From JBCCAG01 sp050330955 (lineage in GTDB: Bacteria > Cyanobacteriota > Cyanobacteriia > CAKZMO01): DNA of 64,000 nucleotides. The notes beneath the pieces were generated by a model, which was not told the origin of the DNA, did no database searches, and saw only the letters and a program-made list of their open reading frames with translations. Shown here one piece after another: positions 16,124 through 25,286 of the stretch (position 1 is the stretch's first letter; the number at the start of each line of letters is the position of its first letter). Location: contig JBHJHJ010000022.1 of the NCBI GenBank assembly GCA_050330955.1, positions 1 through 64,000 on the forward strand, in the 5' to 3' direction. Both the position numbers and the translations under genes were made by a program.

Positions 16124-17650
16124 TCAAAGCTCTAGCTTATCTAGCAGGGCCGCTGTGTCTTGGGGCGAGACCAAAGAATTGGCGCAGAGGATGCCGGAGG
16201 CCGCGACTGCCGGAACGCCAATGCCGGGGAGCGTGCTGTCTCCCACGCGGTAAAGGCCGCGCACCGGCGTGTGGAAATTGGGGAAAAGGCCGTCTTGAGC
16301 GGCGATCGCCGGCCCGTAGGTGCCCTGGTGGCGGCGCAGATAGTGGGCGTGGGTGAGGGGGGTGCCGCTCAGCTCTAGCACGATGCGCGATCGCACATCG
16401 GGAATCACCCGCTCTAGAGCACGGTACAGGGGCTCGGCCCGCTGGCGCTTGCGAGCGTCATAGCTTTCATCCCGCCGCCAGTCTGCATAGGGCTCTAGGG
16501 TATAGGCGTGCACCACGTGGCATCCCTCAGGGGCGAGGCTTGGGTCCCATACCGAGGGAATGGAGATCATGCAGGTGTGTCCTGGGCGGGTTAGATCGCT
16601 GTCGTGGACCACCACGTGGTGCCCCGTCAGTCCGTCTAGCCCCTCAGCGCGGATGCCGAGGTGGAGGTGCATAAAGCTGTGAATGGCGGGGGTTTGCAGC
16701 GACGCTTGGCGGAAGGACGGGGGCAGGTCCTCTGCAGGCAAGAGCTGGCCGTAGGTGTCCCATATCGTAGCGTTAGAAATCACGGCGGGGGCGCTGAGGC
16801 GGCCACCGTCGCGCAAGAGAACTCCCGTGGCCCGTCCCGCTGTGGTGAGGATCTTATCCACGTGGCTATTGAGCCGCAGTTCACCGCCCCAGCGCTCTAG
16901 CCCCTGCACCAAGGCCCGAACAATGGCGCCGCTGCCGCCAATGGGATAGTCGATGACCGAGCGGGTGCGCTCGCCGAGCATAAAGGCCACCTCGGGGGCG
17001 ATGGTGCCGCTGGCGGTTAGCCCGGAGAGCAAAAAGCACTCCAGGTCCACCAGCCGCCGCACCCAAGGGTCCTGCACAGTGCGATCTAGAATGTCCCCCA
17101 CAGACCCCTGAATTACCAGGAGCTGGGGCAGCAGCTTGAGCAGGGACCCGCCATAGCGACCCAGCAGCAGGGGCAATGCTTTGAGGTCAGCCCGCAGCGC
17201 CAGGGTCGGAATGGGGCGCAGGGCCTCGTAGAGCTGCAGCAGCCTCGCTTCAAAGGTGGCCAGCTCCGCAGCACCTGAGGGAGAGAACTGGGCCACGGCG
17301 CTGCGGTAGCGATCGCTGTCGCCGTATACAGGCAGCGTCCCGTCGGGAAAGTGGTAGTGTCCCAGGGGGTCGTAAGCCACCGTTGGTAGCGCTACCCCTA
17401 GGGCGTCGAAAACCTGCCGCAGCGGGTTGAGGGAAGGATGGCAGGCGCTGTCCCCCACGTTACCCAGCCCGCAGTAAAACGAGGGACCTGAGTCAAAGTG
17501 GAAGCCTCGGCGGCAAAAGCTGTGGGCCGCGCCGCCGGGAATGCTGTGACTCTCGCACAGGATTACCCGCCAGCCATAGCGGGCCAGCAGGGCTGCGGTC
17601 ACCAGCCCGCCGATGCCGCTCCCAATGATAATGGCGTCTGCGTCGGTCAT
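16124..17650 (-). CDS. CrtISO-like FAD/NAD(P) oxidoreductase
   Basis: The 508-residue protein begins with a dinucleotide-binding motif, AIIIGSGIGGLVTAALLARYG (6-26), followed by HSIPGGAAHSFCRRGFHFD. The C-terminal FAD-binding signature is GLYRVGDSTLPGIGVPAVAASG. This architecture is that of the carotenoid isomerase / phytoene desaturase superfamily. The closest type by eye is the CrtISO-like group found in cyanobacteria and plants, whose exact substrates are often unknown. It may act on carotenoids or another membrane lipid. The upstream 320 bp must hold its promoter; EamA follows in the same direction. Confidence 0.8.
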   Translation of the reverse strand: MTDADAIIIGSGIGGLVTAALLARYGWRVILCESHSIPGGAAHSFCRRGFHFDSGPSFYCGLGNVGDSACHPSLNPLRQVFDALGVALPTVAYDPLGHYHFPDGTLPVYGDSDRYRSAVAQFSPSGAAELATFEARLLQLYEALRPIPTLALRADLKALPLLLGRYGGSLLKLLPQLLVIQGSVGDILDRTVQDPWVRRLVDLECFLLSGLTASGTIAPEVAFMLGERTRSVIDYPIGGSGAIVRALVQGLERWGGELRLNSHVDKILTTAGRATGVLLRDGGRLSAPAVISNATIWDTYGQLLPAEDLPPSFRQASLQTPAIHSFMHLHLGIRAEGLDGLTGHHVVVHDSDLTRPGHTCMISIPSVWDPSLAPEGCHVVHAYTLEPYADWRRDESYDARKRQRAEPLYRALERVIPDVRSRIVLELSGTPLTHAHYLRRHQGTYGPAIAAQDGLFPNFHTPVRGLYRVGDSTLPGIGVPAVAASGILCANSLVSPQDTAALLDKLEL

Positions 17651-17973
17651 AGAATGCTATTCGAATTGGCCTGTGAGCAGTTCATAAACATATCCCCTTA
17701 GCGCCGACTGGACAAAGGTAACTGAGATACCCTAGTACAAGTAATTACTGCAGCTCTTTCTCGATTACGTGGCTCAACTGCCAGACGTTTCCAAAATTCT
17801 AGGTTTGGGGCCTGTAAATATATTAGGGCTGCAATCTTTAATTAGAGCTGTCGCCCATGTCGAGCGTCGTTCGTGACGCCAGTCTACCGGCTCAACGCTA
17901 TGTTCAGGTGTATCTGCCCTTTAAAATCCGTGTCTGCGGTGACGTTAACCTGTGACTAGCGCTCCTTCAAATC
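17651..17973. other. Divergent intergenic region, 323 bp
   Basis: This spacer lies between the CrtISO-like gene (minus) and the cyclase gene (plus), so it should carry both promoters. An AT-rich stretch (taaatatatta) lies near 17815. I found no RNA gene, tRNA or strong hairpin. Confidence 0.5.
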
Positions 17974-19497
17974 ATGGCATCTCTAAGCTTTTCTCTGCAG
18001 CAGAATCCCGTTTTTCGTACGTTGACGCGGCTACTCTACCGCCGGACGATCTCCCTCCTGACTCTCCTCCTGATAGCGGGCTCCGTGGCCGCCCTGTGGA
18101 ACATGTCCCGTCTCTCCACAACCTTGATGAAGGCCCAAGCGATTCAGAATTCGCGAATGTACGTACAGGCACTCCAAGAGGCGCGAACGTATTACAGCGC
18201 ACGCGTCCTTAAGTCTGTTAAAGACGTCGATGGGGTTGAGATCCACCACGACCAGGCAGAGAAGCCCAATTCTATCCCGGTACCGGCGACCTACCTGATC
18301 GACCTCAGTCATCGCTTGACGACCCAAACCGACATGACCACCGTCAGGTTATACAGCGACAAGCCTTTTCCCTGGCGTGAGGATGGTGGTGCCCATGACG
18401 AGTTCGAGCGGGAAGCACTAGCGGTGCTCATGCAAGCTCCAGAAGCGCCGTTCTACCGTTTCGAAAATATGGCTGGAGAGCGCTACATTCGCTACGCCGT
18501 TGCCGATGTGCTGAAGCCGAGCTGCGTTGAATGCCACAACAGGCCCGACAGCCCCAAACCCAGCAACAATCCCGAAGCGGGATGGAAGGCCGGCGATGTT
18601 CGGGGCGTTTTGGAAATTATTACGCCGCTGTCAGACTTCGCGCAGCAGGCGCAGCAGCGCATCAAAAGTACTGGCATTACCTTGACAATCCTGTTTGGAT
18701 TAGCGGTGGCGGGGCTGGTGCTGGTGATTGGACGTCTGAGGAACGTCTCCCGTGAGCTAGAGCAGCAGGTGCAAAATCGCACCGCTGATTTGCGGAAAGC
18801 CAACCGCCAGCTTGAGCGAGAGCGACGGAAGTCGGAAAACCTGCTGCTCAATATCTTGCCCCCTTCCATTGCGGCGAGGCTCAAAGCGGGCCACCGCGAG
18901 ATTGCCGATGGCTTTGCCGACGCTACGGTGCTGTTTGCCGACCTGGTTAACTTTACCCAGCTTGCCGAGACGCGATCGCCCCACGAACTGGTCCAGCTCC
19001 TCAACACCATCTTCTCGGCTTTTGACGCGCTTACCGAGCGCTTCGGACTAGAAAAAATTAAGACCATCGGCGATGCCTACATGGTGGTAGGGGGGCTTCC
19101 CGTGCCCCGACCGGACCACGCTGAGGCGATCGCCGAGCTGGCCCTAGCAATGCAGCAGGAAGTTAAGCGGCTTTGTAGGCAGACTGGGGAGTCCATTGAG
19201 ATCAGAATTGGGATCAACACTGGCCCTGTGACAGCGGGCGTGATTGGCACGAAGAAATTCATCTACGATCTTTGGGGTGATACGGTTAATGTCGCAAGCC
19301 GCATGGAGTCCCACGGCCTTGCTGGGGCGATTCAGGTCAGTGAGACAACCTATGAGCGCCTGCGGCATCGATACCAATTCAGCGTCCGGCGAAACGTCTC
19401 TGTCAAAGGGAAGGGCGCGATGACAACCTACGTGCTGACGGAGAACCGTCAGCACACCAACATGCAGAGTCGTTCTGTCCCGGTGAGTCAGTCCTGA
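17974..19497 (+). CDS. Adenylate cyclase with periplasmic Tll0287-like heme domain
   Basis: The 507-residue protein has a membrane helix at 26-46 and a periplasmic DUF3365/Tll0287-like domain (50-220). That domain carries the c-type heme motif CVECH (184-188). A second helix lies at 233-253 and a coiled coil at 255-290, followed by a class III cyclase domain (310-490). The metal-binding residues are Asp323 (FADLVNF) and Asp367 (TIGDAYM). Lys in EKIKTIGD and Asp in YDLWGDTVN match the adenine-selecting pair, so cAMP is the likely product. The layout suggests a redox or gas sensor coupled to cAMP signalling, which is inference. No partner gene is adjacent. Confidence 0.88.
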   Translation: MASLSFSLQQNPVFRTLTRLLYRRTISLLTLLLIAGSVAALWNMSRLSTTLMKAQAIQNSRMYVQALQEARTYYSARVLKSVKDVDGVEIHHDQAEKPNSIPVPATYLIDLSHRLTTQTDMTTVRLYSDKPFPWREDGGAHDEFEREALAVLMQAPEAPFYRFENMAGERYIRYAVADVLKPSCVECHNRPDSPKPSNNPEAGWKAGDVRGVLEIITPLSDFAQQAQQRIKSTGITLTILFGLAVAGLVLVIGRLRNVSRELEQQVQNRTADLRKANRQLERERRKSENLLLNILPPSIAARLKAGHREIADGFADATVLFADLVNFTQLAETRSPHELVQLLNTIFSAFDALTERFGLEKIKTIGDAYMVVGGLPVPRPDHAEAIAELALAMQQEVKRLCRQTGESIEIRIGINTGPVTAGVIGTKKFIYDLWGDTVNVASRMESHGLAGAIQVSETTYERLRHRYQFSVRRNVSVKGKGAMTTYVLTENRQHTNMQSRSVPVSQS

Positions 19498-19589
19498 GCA
19501 ATGTTAACTTTTGTTAAAAGAGCGGCGGGGGGTATGACCCCTCATGGGTGAAGTGCCCTATTATGTTTTCAGATGCACCCTGATGGTTG

Positions 19590-19621
19590 GGAGGGCCACT
19601 TGTGGCTCTCCTTTTTTTTTT
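19590..19621 (+). terminator. Strong intrinsic terminator after the cyclase gene
   Basis: A 9-bp stem (19590-19598 with 19603-19611, one G-T wobble) with a CTTG loop is followed directly by a run of ten T. It lies 93 bp after the cyclase stop. A TATTAT box at 19560-19565 just upstream leaves open a very short independent transcript ending here. Confidence 0.85.
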
Positions 19622-19801
19622 GAAAATTTTCCATGAGCCGAACCCATCGCATTGATTCTGGTGCCTATGCAGTATCGGTCGAATAGAAGCGCTGCTTGTG
19701 CCAGGACCTCGCTATGATGTGTAGTACTACTTTTCGTCGTAGACAGCGCCGTAGACAGCCCGTCCCGACCGCCTTATCCCTGCCCAATTTTTGAGTGTGC
19801 C

Positions 19802-21268
19802 ATGTTTGAAGCCCTTTCAGATCGGCTGGAATCTGCCTGGAAAACGCTCCGAGGTCAAGACAAGATCTCCGAGTCGAACATCCAAGACGCCCTACGGGAA
19901 GTGCGCAGGGCACTGCTCGAAGCAGATGCCAATCTGCAGGTCGTTAAAGAGTTCATCGCTGAGGTCAAAACCAAGGCCCAGGGAGCTGGGGTCGTAGCTG
20001 GGGTCCGCCCCGACCAGCAGTTCATCAAGATCGTTCACGATGAACTCGTCGCGGTGATGGGGGAGACGGGGGTTCCCCTAGCCCATGCAGAGCCGGGCCC
20101 GACAGTTGTTTTGATGGCCGGTCTGCAGGGCACTGGAAAAACGACGGCCTCTGCCAAACTGGCGCTCCATTTACGTAAGCAAGAGCGGAGTGCGCTGCTG
20201 GTGGCGACAGACGTTTACCGGCCCGCCGCCATTGACCAGCTGGTCACTTTGGGCAAGCAGATCAACGTGCCGGTGTTCGAGCTGGGCTCAGACGCCAACC
20301 CTGTGGACATCGCTCGTCGAGGTGTCGAGCAGGCCAAAACCAACGGCATTGACACTGTGATTATTGATACGGCAGGTCGCCTGCAGATTGACCAGGCGAT
20401 GATGGCCGAGCTGGCGCAGATTAAGCAGGCTGTGCAGCCCGACGATGTGCTGCTGGTGGTTGACGCCATGACTGGGCAAGAGGCCGCCACCTTGACCCGC
20501 ACCTTCCACGACGAGATTGGGGTGACGGGGGCGATTTTGACCAAGATGGACGGCGATACCCGCGGCGGCGCGGCGCTGTCCGTGCGCAGTATCTCTGGGC
20601 AGCCTATCAAGTTTATCGGGGTTGGCGAGAAGGTGGAAGCGCTGCAGCCCTTTTACCCCGACCGCATGGCCTCCCGCATCTTGGGCATGGGGGACGTGCT
20701 CACCCTGGTGGAAAAGGCCCAGGAAGAAGTAGATATGGCGGAAGCCGAGCAGATGCAGGAGAAGATTCTGTCGGCGCAGTTCGACTTCAACGACTTCCTC
20801 AAACAGACTCGCCTGCTGAAAACCATGGGCTCCCTGGGGGGCTTGGCCAAAATGATTCCCGGCATGAACAAGATTTCGGGGGACCAGCTGGCCCAGGGTG
20901 AAACCCAGCTCAAGCGGGCTGAATCCATGATTCGGTCCATGACCCTAGAAGAGCGGCGCAATCCGGAGCTCCTATCTAGTTCCCCCAGTCGTCGCCGCCG
21001 CATCGCCAAAGGCGCGGGCTATGACCTTAATGACGTCAGCAAGCTGGTCAGCGACTTTCAAAAGATGCGATCGCTGATGCAGCAGATGGGGCAAGGCCAG
21101 ATGGGGCTACCGGGCATGGGCGGTATGCCAGGTATGGGCGGCATGCCGGGCATGGGCGGTATGCCAGGTATGGGGGGCGGCATGCCGGGATGGCGGGGCT
21201 ATCAAAGCGGTAAAGCGGGCAAGAAAAAGAAAAAGCAGAAGAAGAAAAAAGGGTTCGGCAACCTGTAG
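19802..21268 (+). CDS. ffh: Signal recognition particle GTPase Ffh
   Basis: The 488-residue protein has the N domain (1-95) and the G domain. P-loop GLQGTGKTT and DTAGRLQID are present, as are TKMDGDTRGGAALS and the closing GVGEKVEALQPF. The Met-rich M domain begins at about 325, with SMTLEERRNPELL and SSPSRRRRIAKGAG binding 4.5S RNA. The C-terminus has four PGMGGM-type hexapeptides and then a Lys-rich tail. Ffh recognises signal sequences of membrane and exported proteins. The 300 bp before it contain the cyclase terminator and no gene. No ffs RNA was recognised nearby. Confidence 0.96.
   Translation: MFEALSDRLESAWKTLRGQDKISESNIQDALREVRRALLEADANLQVVKEFIAEVKTKAQGAGVVAGVRPDQQFIKIVHDELVAVMGETGVPLAHAEPGPTVVLMAGLQGTGKTTASAKLALHLRKQERSALLVATDVYRPAAIDQLVTLGKQINVPVFELGSDANPVDIARRGVEQAKTNGIDTVIIDTAGRLQIDQAMMAELAQIKQAVQPDDVLLVVDAMTGQEAATLTRTFHDEIGVTGAILTKMDGDTRGGAALSVRSISGQPIKFIGVGEKVEALQPFYPDRMASRILGMGDVLTLVEKAQEEVDMAEAEQMQEKILSAQFDFNDFLKQTRLLKTMGSLGGLAKMIPGMNKISGDQLAQGETQLKRAESMIRSMTLEERRNPELLSSSPSRRRRIAKGAGYDLNDVSKLVSDFQKMRSLMQQMGQGQMGLPGMGGMPGMGGMPGMGGMPGMGGGMPGWRGYQSGKAGKKKKKQKKKKGFGNL
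21110..21184 (+). repeat. In-frame 18-bp repeat encoding PGMGGM units in Ffh
   Basis: Three 18-bp units and one 21-bp unit encode PGMGGM x3 and PGMGGGM. Units one and three are identical in wording, with unit two using synonymous changes (CCGGGC versus CCAGGT), so a 36-bp higher-order unit is apparent. Gly/Met-rich tails are common in Ffh. Confidence 0.85.
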
Positions 21269-21764
21269 CGCTGCACTACTGCCAGGATCTATAGCCTGAG
21301 TTTGCTGAGGTAGGGAGAAACTATCCTGCCCAGCGGGTAGTCATTTTGTAAGGATTTGAAGTTTGACTGGGTTAAAGGCCCCGTTTAGGGCCGAGAAGCC
21401 ATCTGGGTATTCTCGCTCATATGGCTATAGCCACAGCAAATGTGTTGATGCATCGGGAAATTTTGCACTCAGTTGCCGGCGCAGCGTCAAGACTTTGGCA
21501 TGCGCGCAGCGTGACGCTCGATACCATAAATACTGGCTTGAGTAACTGGATTCTAGGCAACTGGGCCAACACAATAATTTTTTATAGGCCGGGGTCGCTG
21601 AGTTCTGAAGTTCACCGAGTAGGATGAGGCAGTTTGTCCAAACATGGCTCAACCTAAAAATTGCCAAATCCCTAAGCGACCGATATTCTGCATAAGGTTG
21701 TTTCTACAGCCCGCGTTCTTAGCCGCTCATTAAATTACCTCTTAAAGATTGTCGAAACACCAGT
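21269..21764. other. Intergenic, 496 bp, between ffh and the TolC-family gene
   Basis: No convincing gene is present. A small hairpin lies at 21377-21392 (GGCCC/GGGCC arms, 6-nt loop) without a T-run. A 12-bp perfect palindrome, TGGCTATAGCCA, lies at 21422-21433. Open frames up to 80 codons show no protein features. It must hold the promoter for the outer-membrane gene. Confidence 0.5.
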
Positions 21765-23888
21765 ATGCAAGCTCATAAGAATGTTATTGCCATCGGTATC
21801 AGCGCAGCGGTAATCATGGGTTCCGCTGCGTCGGCAAGTGCCCAAACTGCCGCTTCTACCACACAGCACTCGGCTCAACCCGACGTCTCCAAACCGCCGT
21901 CACAAAAGCCCGGCGTCTGGATAGCTCAATCGGCCCAGCAGTCCATACCTACAGTGAGGGTAGCCCCAACTCCGTCGCCTGAGGCAGCGGGCAGCGTTGA
22001 TGTCGTAGGCGATCGCCCGCTGCCAGGGCTTGATTTATCTCAGATTACCCCCGACTCAGCCGGAGACGAACTTGCACAGATTGAGAGCCCCAATGGCACC
22101 GCGGAATCAGAGGAGGAGCTAGAATCTGGCTCACAAGACAACAACGACCCAGGCGAACCGGAAATAAACGACGAGCCAGAGGCCTCCAGCGACGCAGTTG
22201 ACCGCGAAGCCCCAGCATCAGAAGTAGATTCCCCAGATGAGAGTCCAGCCGGTGAGCCTGCTGATGAGTCTGACAGTGAGCCCGCTGGTGAGTCTGACGG
22301 TGAACCTGACAGCAACGCGGAGAGTCCCAGCGTTACTGAGTCCAATCCGCTCTCCCAACCCTTTGAGCTAGACGGCACGGAGAGTCGTGATGGGGAATTA
22401 GAATCATCCGATGAACCCGATGAATCAGAGAGCGGCGGGCCTGAAGATCTCTCCCCTGCCGAGCCCAGCGAAGATTTTCCTGAAGATGCCCCATCTCCTC
22501 TAGTACAAGAGGTTCTAGAGGCTTTAGATGCGCCGGCAAATCCCCTATTTTTCCCAACGGACCCGCAGACGGTAGAGGTTACTGAAACGGTCTCTATCAC
22601 CCTTAAGCAAGCCCTGCAGGTGGCCTATCGCAACAGCCGCGAGCTGCAGAGCGCTCAGCTCCAGTTCGAACAGGCGCAGGCCGCTGTTCGGGAAGCCCTA
22701 GCTGACCGGTTCCCGACGTTGAGCGCCACTGCGAGCTACTCCCGCTCCACCTTCAACTTGTTTAGCGACGGGCTCGGCACCATTACGGCTGATGGCACCA
22801 CCACAGGGGGTGGAAACTTTACTGACTTGGACTCTACTTTCAACGGAACGGTCTCTCTAGACTATGACCTGTTTACCTCCGGAGCGCGGCAGGGCAGTAT
22901 TCGGGCCGCCCGGGAGAATCGGCGGCTGCAGGCGCTTCAGCTTGAGGTGGTTGCTGAGGACATTCAACTAAACATCGCTCAGGCCTATTACGATATTCAG
23001 GCAGCGGACGAGGCCGTGCGGATTAGCCAGAGTAATCTGGAAGAGGCGGAGATCAGCCGTGATAACGCTCGAGCCCGAGAGCAGGCCGGAGTGGGAACAC
23101 AATTTGACCTACTCCAGGCTGAGGTGGAAGTGGCCAACGCCCGCCAAGAAGTTCGTAATGCTGAAGCAGATCAGCTAACTACTCAGCGTCAGCTCGTAGA
23201 CCTGCTGAGCCTGCCCCCCGGCATCACGCTTACCGCAGCAGAACCGGTAGAAGTTGCTGGAAGATGGCAGCTTTCATTGGAAGAGACCTTGGTTTTGGCC
23301 TACAAGAATCGAGCTGAGCTGGAACAGCAGCTTGTTCAACGAGAGCTCGATCGTCAGCAGCGGCGGGTGGCCCGGGCTAGCACACTGCCCCAGCTCTCCG
23401 TATCGGCAGATTATCAGGTGCAGGACTTGTTGGACGCGACTCGTAGCGACAGCGGCGATACAGACTCATTTGCAATTAGTGCACAATTGAGCTGGCTATT
23501 GTTTGATGGCGGGGCCTCGCGGGCAGCAGCACGGCAAGAGAGCATCGATATCGAGATTGCCGAAACCACATTTGCCGACACCCGAGAATCTATCCGTTTT
23601 GAAGTTGAGGAGGCCTTCTATGACCTTGAATCGAATTTTGAAAACATTCAGACTGCTGCGGAGGCGGTAGGTTTGGCAGAACGGTCTCTAGAGCTCGCAC
23701 GGCTGCGGCTCGATGCAGGTGTAGGCATCCAGTCGGATGTAATCACAGCCCAAAGCGATCTGACCGAAGCCAGAGGCAACCGGGTGACGGCAATCTTGAA
23801 CTATAACCGGGCGCTGGTTTCAATTCAGCGGGCGGTAAGCAATCTGCCAGACAACAATCTTGCGGATATTCCTCCCGGCAACCTCTAA
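21765..23888 (+). CDS. TolC-family outer-membrane efflux/secretion protein
   Basis: The 707-residue protein has a signal peptide (1-27). A strongly acidic Ser/Glu/Asp/Pro linker spans about 105-248, and two OEP repeats about 275-700. The first repeat begins VSITLKQALQVAYRNSRELQ; the second begins WQLSLEETLVLAYKNRAEL. The long helices LEEAEISRDNARAREQAGVG and LELARLRLDAGVGIQSDVIT are typical of TolC channels. It should form the trimeric outer-membrane exit duct for type I secretion or drug efflux. No inner-membrane partner is adjacent, as is common for the shared cyanobacterial TolC. Confidence 0.92.
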   Translation: MQAHKNVIAIGISAAVIMGSAASASAQTAASTTQHSAQPDVSKPPSQKPGVWIAQSAQQSIPTVRVAPTPSPEAAGSVDVVGDRPLPGLDLSQITPDSAGDELAQIESPNGTAESEEELESGSQDNNDPGEPEINDEPEASSDAVDREAPASEVDSPDESPAGEPADESDSEPAGESDGEPDSNAESPSVTESNPLSQPFELDGTESRDGELESSDEPDESESGGPEDLSPAEPSEDFPEDAPSPLVQEVLEALDAPANPLFFPTDPQTVEVTETVSITLKQALQVAYRNSRELQSAQLQFEQAQAAVREALADRFPTLSATASYSRSTFNLFSDGLGTITADGTTTGGGNFTDLDSTFNGTVSLDYDLFTSGARQGSIRAARENRRLQALQLEVVAEDIQLNIAQAYYDIQAADEAVRISQSNLEEAEISRDNARAREQAGVGTQFDLLQAEVEVANARQEVRNAEADQLTTQRQLVDLLSLPPGITLTAAEPVEVAGRWQLSLEETLVLAYKNRAELEQQLVQRELDRQQRRVARASTLPQLSVSADYQVQDLLDATRSDSGDTDSFAISAQLSWLLFDGGASRAAARQESIDIEIAETTFADTRESIRFEVEEAFYDLESNFENIQTAAEAVGLAERSLELARLRLDAGVGIQSDVITAQSDLTEARGNRVTAILNYNRALVSIQRAVSNLPDNNLADIPPGNL

Positions 23889-23956
23889 GGATCGCTGAGC
23901 TTGGGCTATCTCGGCTCTGCTATTGCCTAGGTTTGCTTCCCCCCGGCCAGCTGCGT

Positions 23957-24310
23957 TCAGGAGACAAAATAGCGCGCTTCAGAAAGGTTTCGCTCGGTGC
24001 GATCGCCTATCGCCTGTTGACTTGATTGATGGGCGCAGAGCAGCGTGAGCACCTTTTCAGCGTCCATTAACCGCTTGAGCACCACTTGACCAATAGCATC
24101 AGGCGGTGCATCCACCCCAGGCTTGACTTCCACCATCAAAATGGCGTCCTCGACCTGGTAGAGCCATAGCCGCTCATCGGCTTCCCTGATCGATAGATTA
24201 AGCTGCTGAATCTGGGGCTTGCGCCGCCAGGCTACCTCATTCCAAAGGCCGCTTGATTCCCAAATTCGACCCACTGTCCAACCATCAGATAGAAAAAAGT
24301 ACTTTGCCAT
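23957..24310 (-). CDS. Conserved hypothetical protein
   Basis: The 117-residue protein starts MAKYFFLSDGWTVGRIWESS and contains QLNLSIREADERLWLYQVED. It lacks a signal peptide and membrane segment and looks like a compact alpha/beta protein. I do not recognise the family. It begins 12 bp after the sigma-like gene on the same strand, so the two are likely co-transcribed. The pairing may reflect a shared regulatory role, but nothing in the sequence shows this. Confidence 0.7.
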   Translation of the reverse strand: MAKYFFLSDGWTVGRIWESSGLWNEVAWRRKPQIQQLNLSIREADERLWLYQVEDAILMVEVKPGVDAPPDAIGQVVLKRLMDAEKVLTLLCAHQSSQQAIGDRTERNLSEARYFVS

Positions 24311-24322
24311 GGGACTAGGGCT

Positions 24323-25042
24323 TCACGTTTGCTTAAGATTGGCAGGAGAGAGGTAGATGTCTCGGATGTCCTGGGGAAGTGATTCGCTGGTATGGTCGTA
24401 GCTTTCCTCCAGTAACGTTATAACAGTTGCAGTATTGACCGCTGCCTTCTGAGAGGTCAGGTAGGCGCTCACCTCTTCCACAGACCAGCCAAACCGCTTG
24501 TGCAAGAGCATAACGAGCCGGTGTATCGGAGAAAGTCGCTCAAGCGACTGGTTGAGATAGCACCATAGGGGCGGTGACGCATAGGTCAGGGCGTATCGAA
24601 TTTTCTCGGCATCTGGGATTGCGCTGTCATGGATACACTGGGCAACGCTGTCTATAATCCAGTTCTGCAGCGTTAGCGGCGCATCCGTGCCGTGGCTCAA
24701 ATTCAGCTCCTCCCCTCGAGTGCCGCTGTCCTGGGGCAGCGCCGGTTCCCCATCGTCGGATGAGGACTGATCCGCTTGAGCAAAATGTTCGGGACTGACA
24801 CTCTGCAGCTCTTGATAGATTTGCTGCCAGGCCTGAGCAAATAAATAGTCCACCTGGACTGCAGATTGAGCCGCATGGTGTATCAGACTGTAAACAAGGG
24901 GGCTGTAGCGGCAGAAGATCGCCACAAAATACCGCCCGGCCCCCGGATACTGACAGAATCGCTGCAGCAGTTCCTGGTCATCATGGCCCAAGGTTGTCTC
25001 TATGAGGGGATGATAGCACTCTGGGAAGCGGGGAATTTGCAC
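24323..25042 (-). CDS. Degenerate sigma-70/ECF-like protein
   Basis: This is a 239-residue protein from a GTG at 25042. Residues 22-60 (LLQRFCQYPGAGRYFVAIFC then YSPLVYSLI) resemble ECF sigma region 2. Residues 165-195 (LSPIHRLVMLLHKRFGWSVE) resemble region 4 up to its helix-turn-helix. The middle is a long acidic, Ser-rich linker. The promoter-recognition helix is not clearly conserved and the region 2 basic residues are sparse, so it may be a sigma-like regulator rather than a working sigma factor. It is divergent from ndhA. Confidence 0.55.
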   Translation of the reverse strand: MQIPRFPECYHPLIETTLGHDDQELLQRFCQYPGAGRYFVAIFCRYSPLVYSLIHHAAQSAVQVDYLFAQAWQQIYQELQSVSPEHFAQADQSSSDDGEPALPQDSGTRGEELNLSHGTDAPLTLQNWIIDSVAQCIHDSAIPDAEKIRYALTYASPPLWCYLNQSLERLSPIHRLVMLLHKRFGWSVEEVSAYLTSQKAAVNTATVITLLEESYDHTSESLPQDIRDIYLSPANLKQT

Positions 25043-25286
25043 GACGACTTGTCCTTATTTCTTGTGAGTCAGAGCGACCCAGGACCTGTACAGCGACACT
25101 ATACCCTTTTGCCTGGTCAAGCCATCTGGGCTGACGGTCCGTATCCAAACTAATCTCTGCCGCGAACTCCCTCACGAACGGCACTGCGGATTGGCAATGC
25201 AGCGATATACTGGCATTAGGATCTTGAAGAATCGTGAATTTAATATCCGCCTTTCCGCGTTAATCCTCAGTAGCCTATTCGAGCGC

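Noticed and set aside
19640..19801. Search for a 4.5S (ffs) RNA before ffh
   Set aside because: The conserved GGAAGCAGCC-type loop sequence is not present.
21363..21627. Small frames in the ffh/TolC gap
   Set aside because: They lack ribosome-binding sites and recognisable features, and span a palindrome and hairpin.
25191..25286. 32-residue N-terminal extension of NdhA
   Set aside because: The NdhA family starts at the MNTGIDLQ sequence, and the shorter protein has the normal 372 residues.
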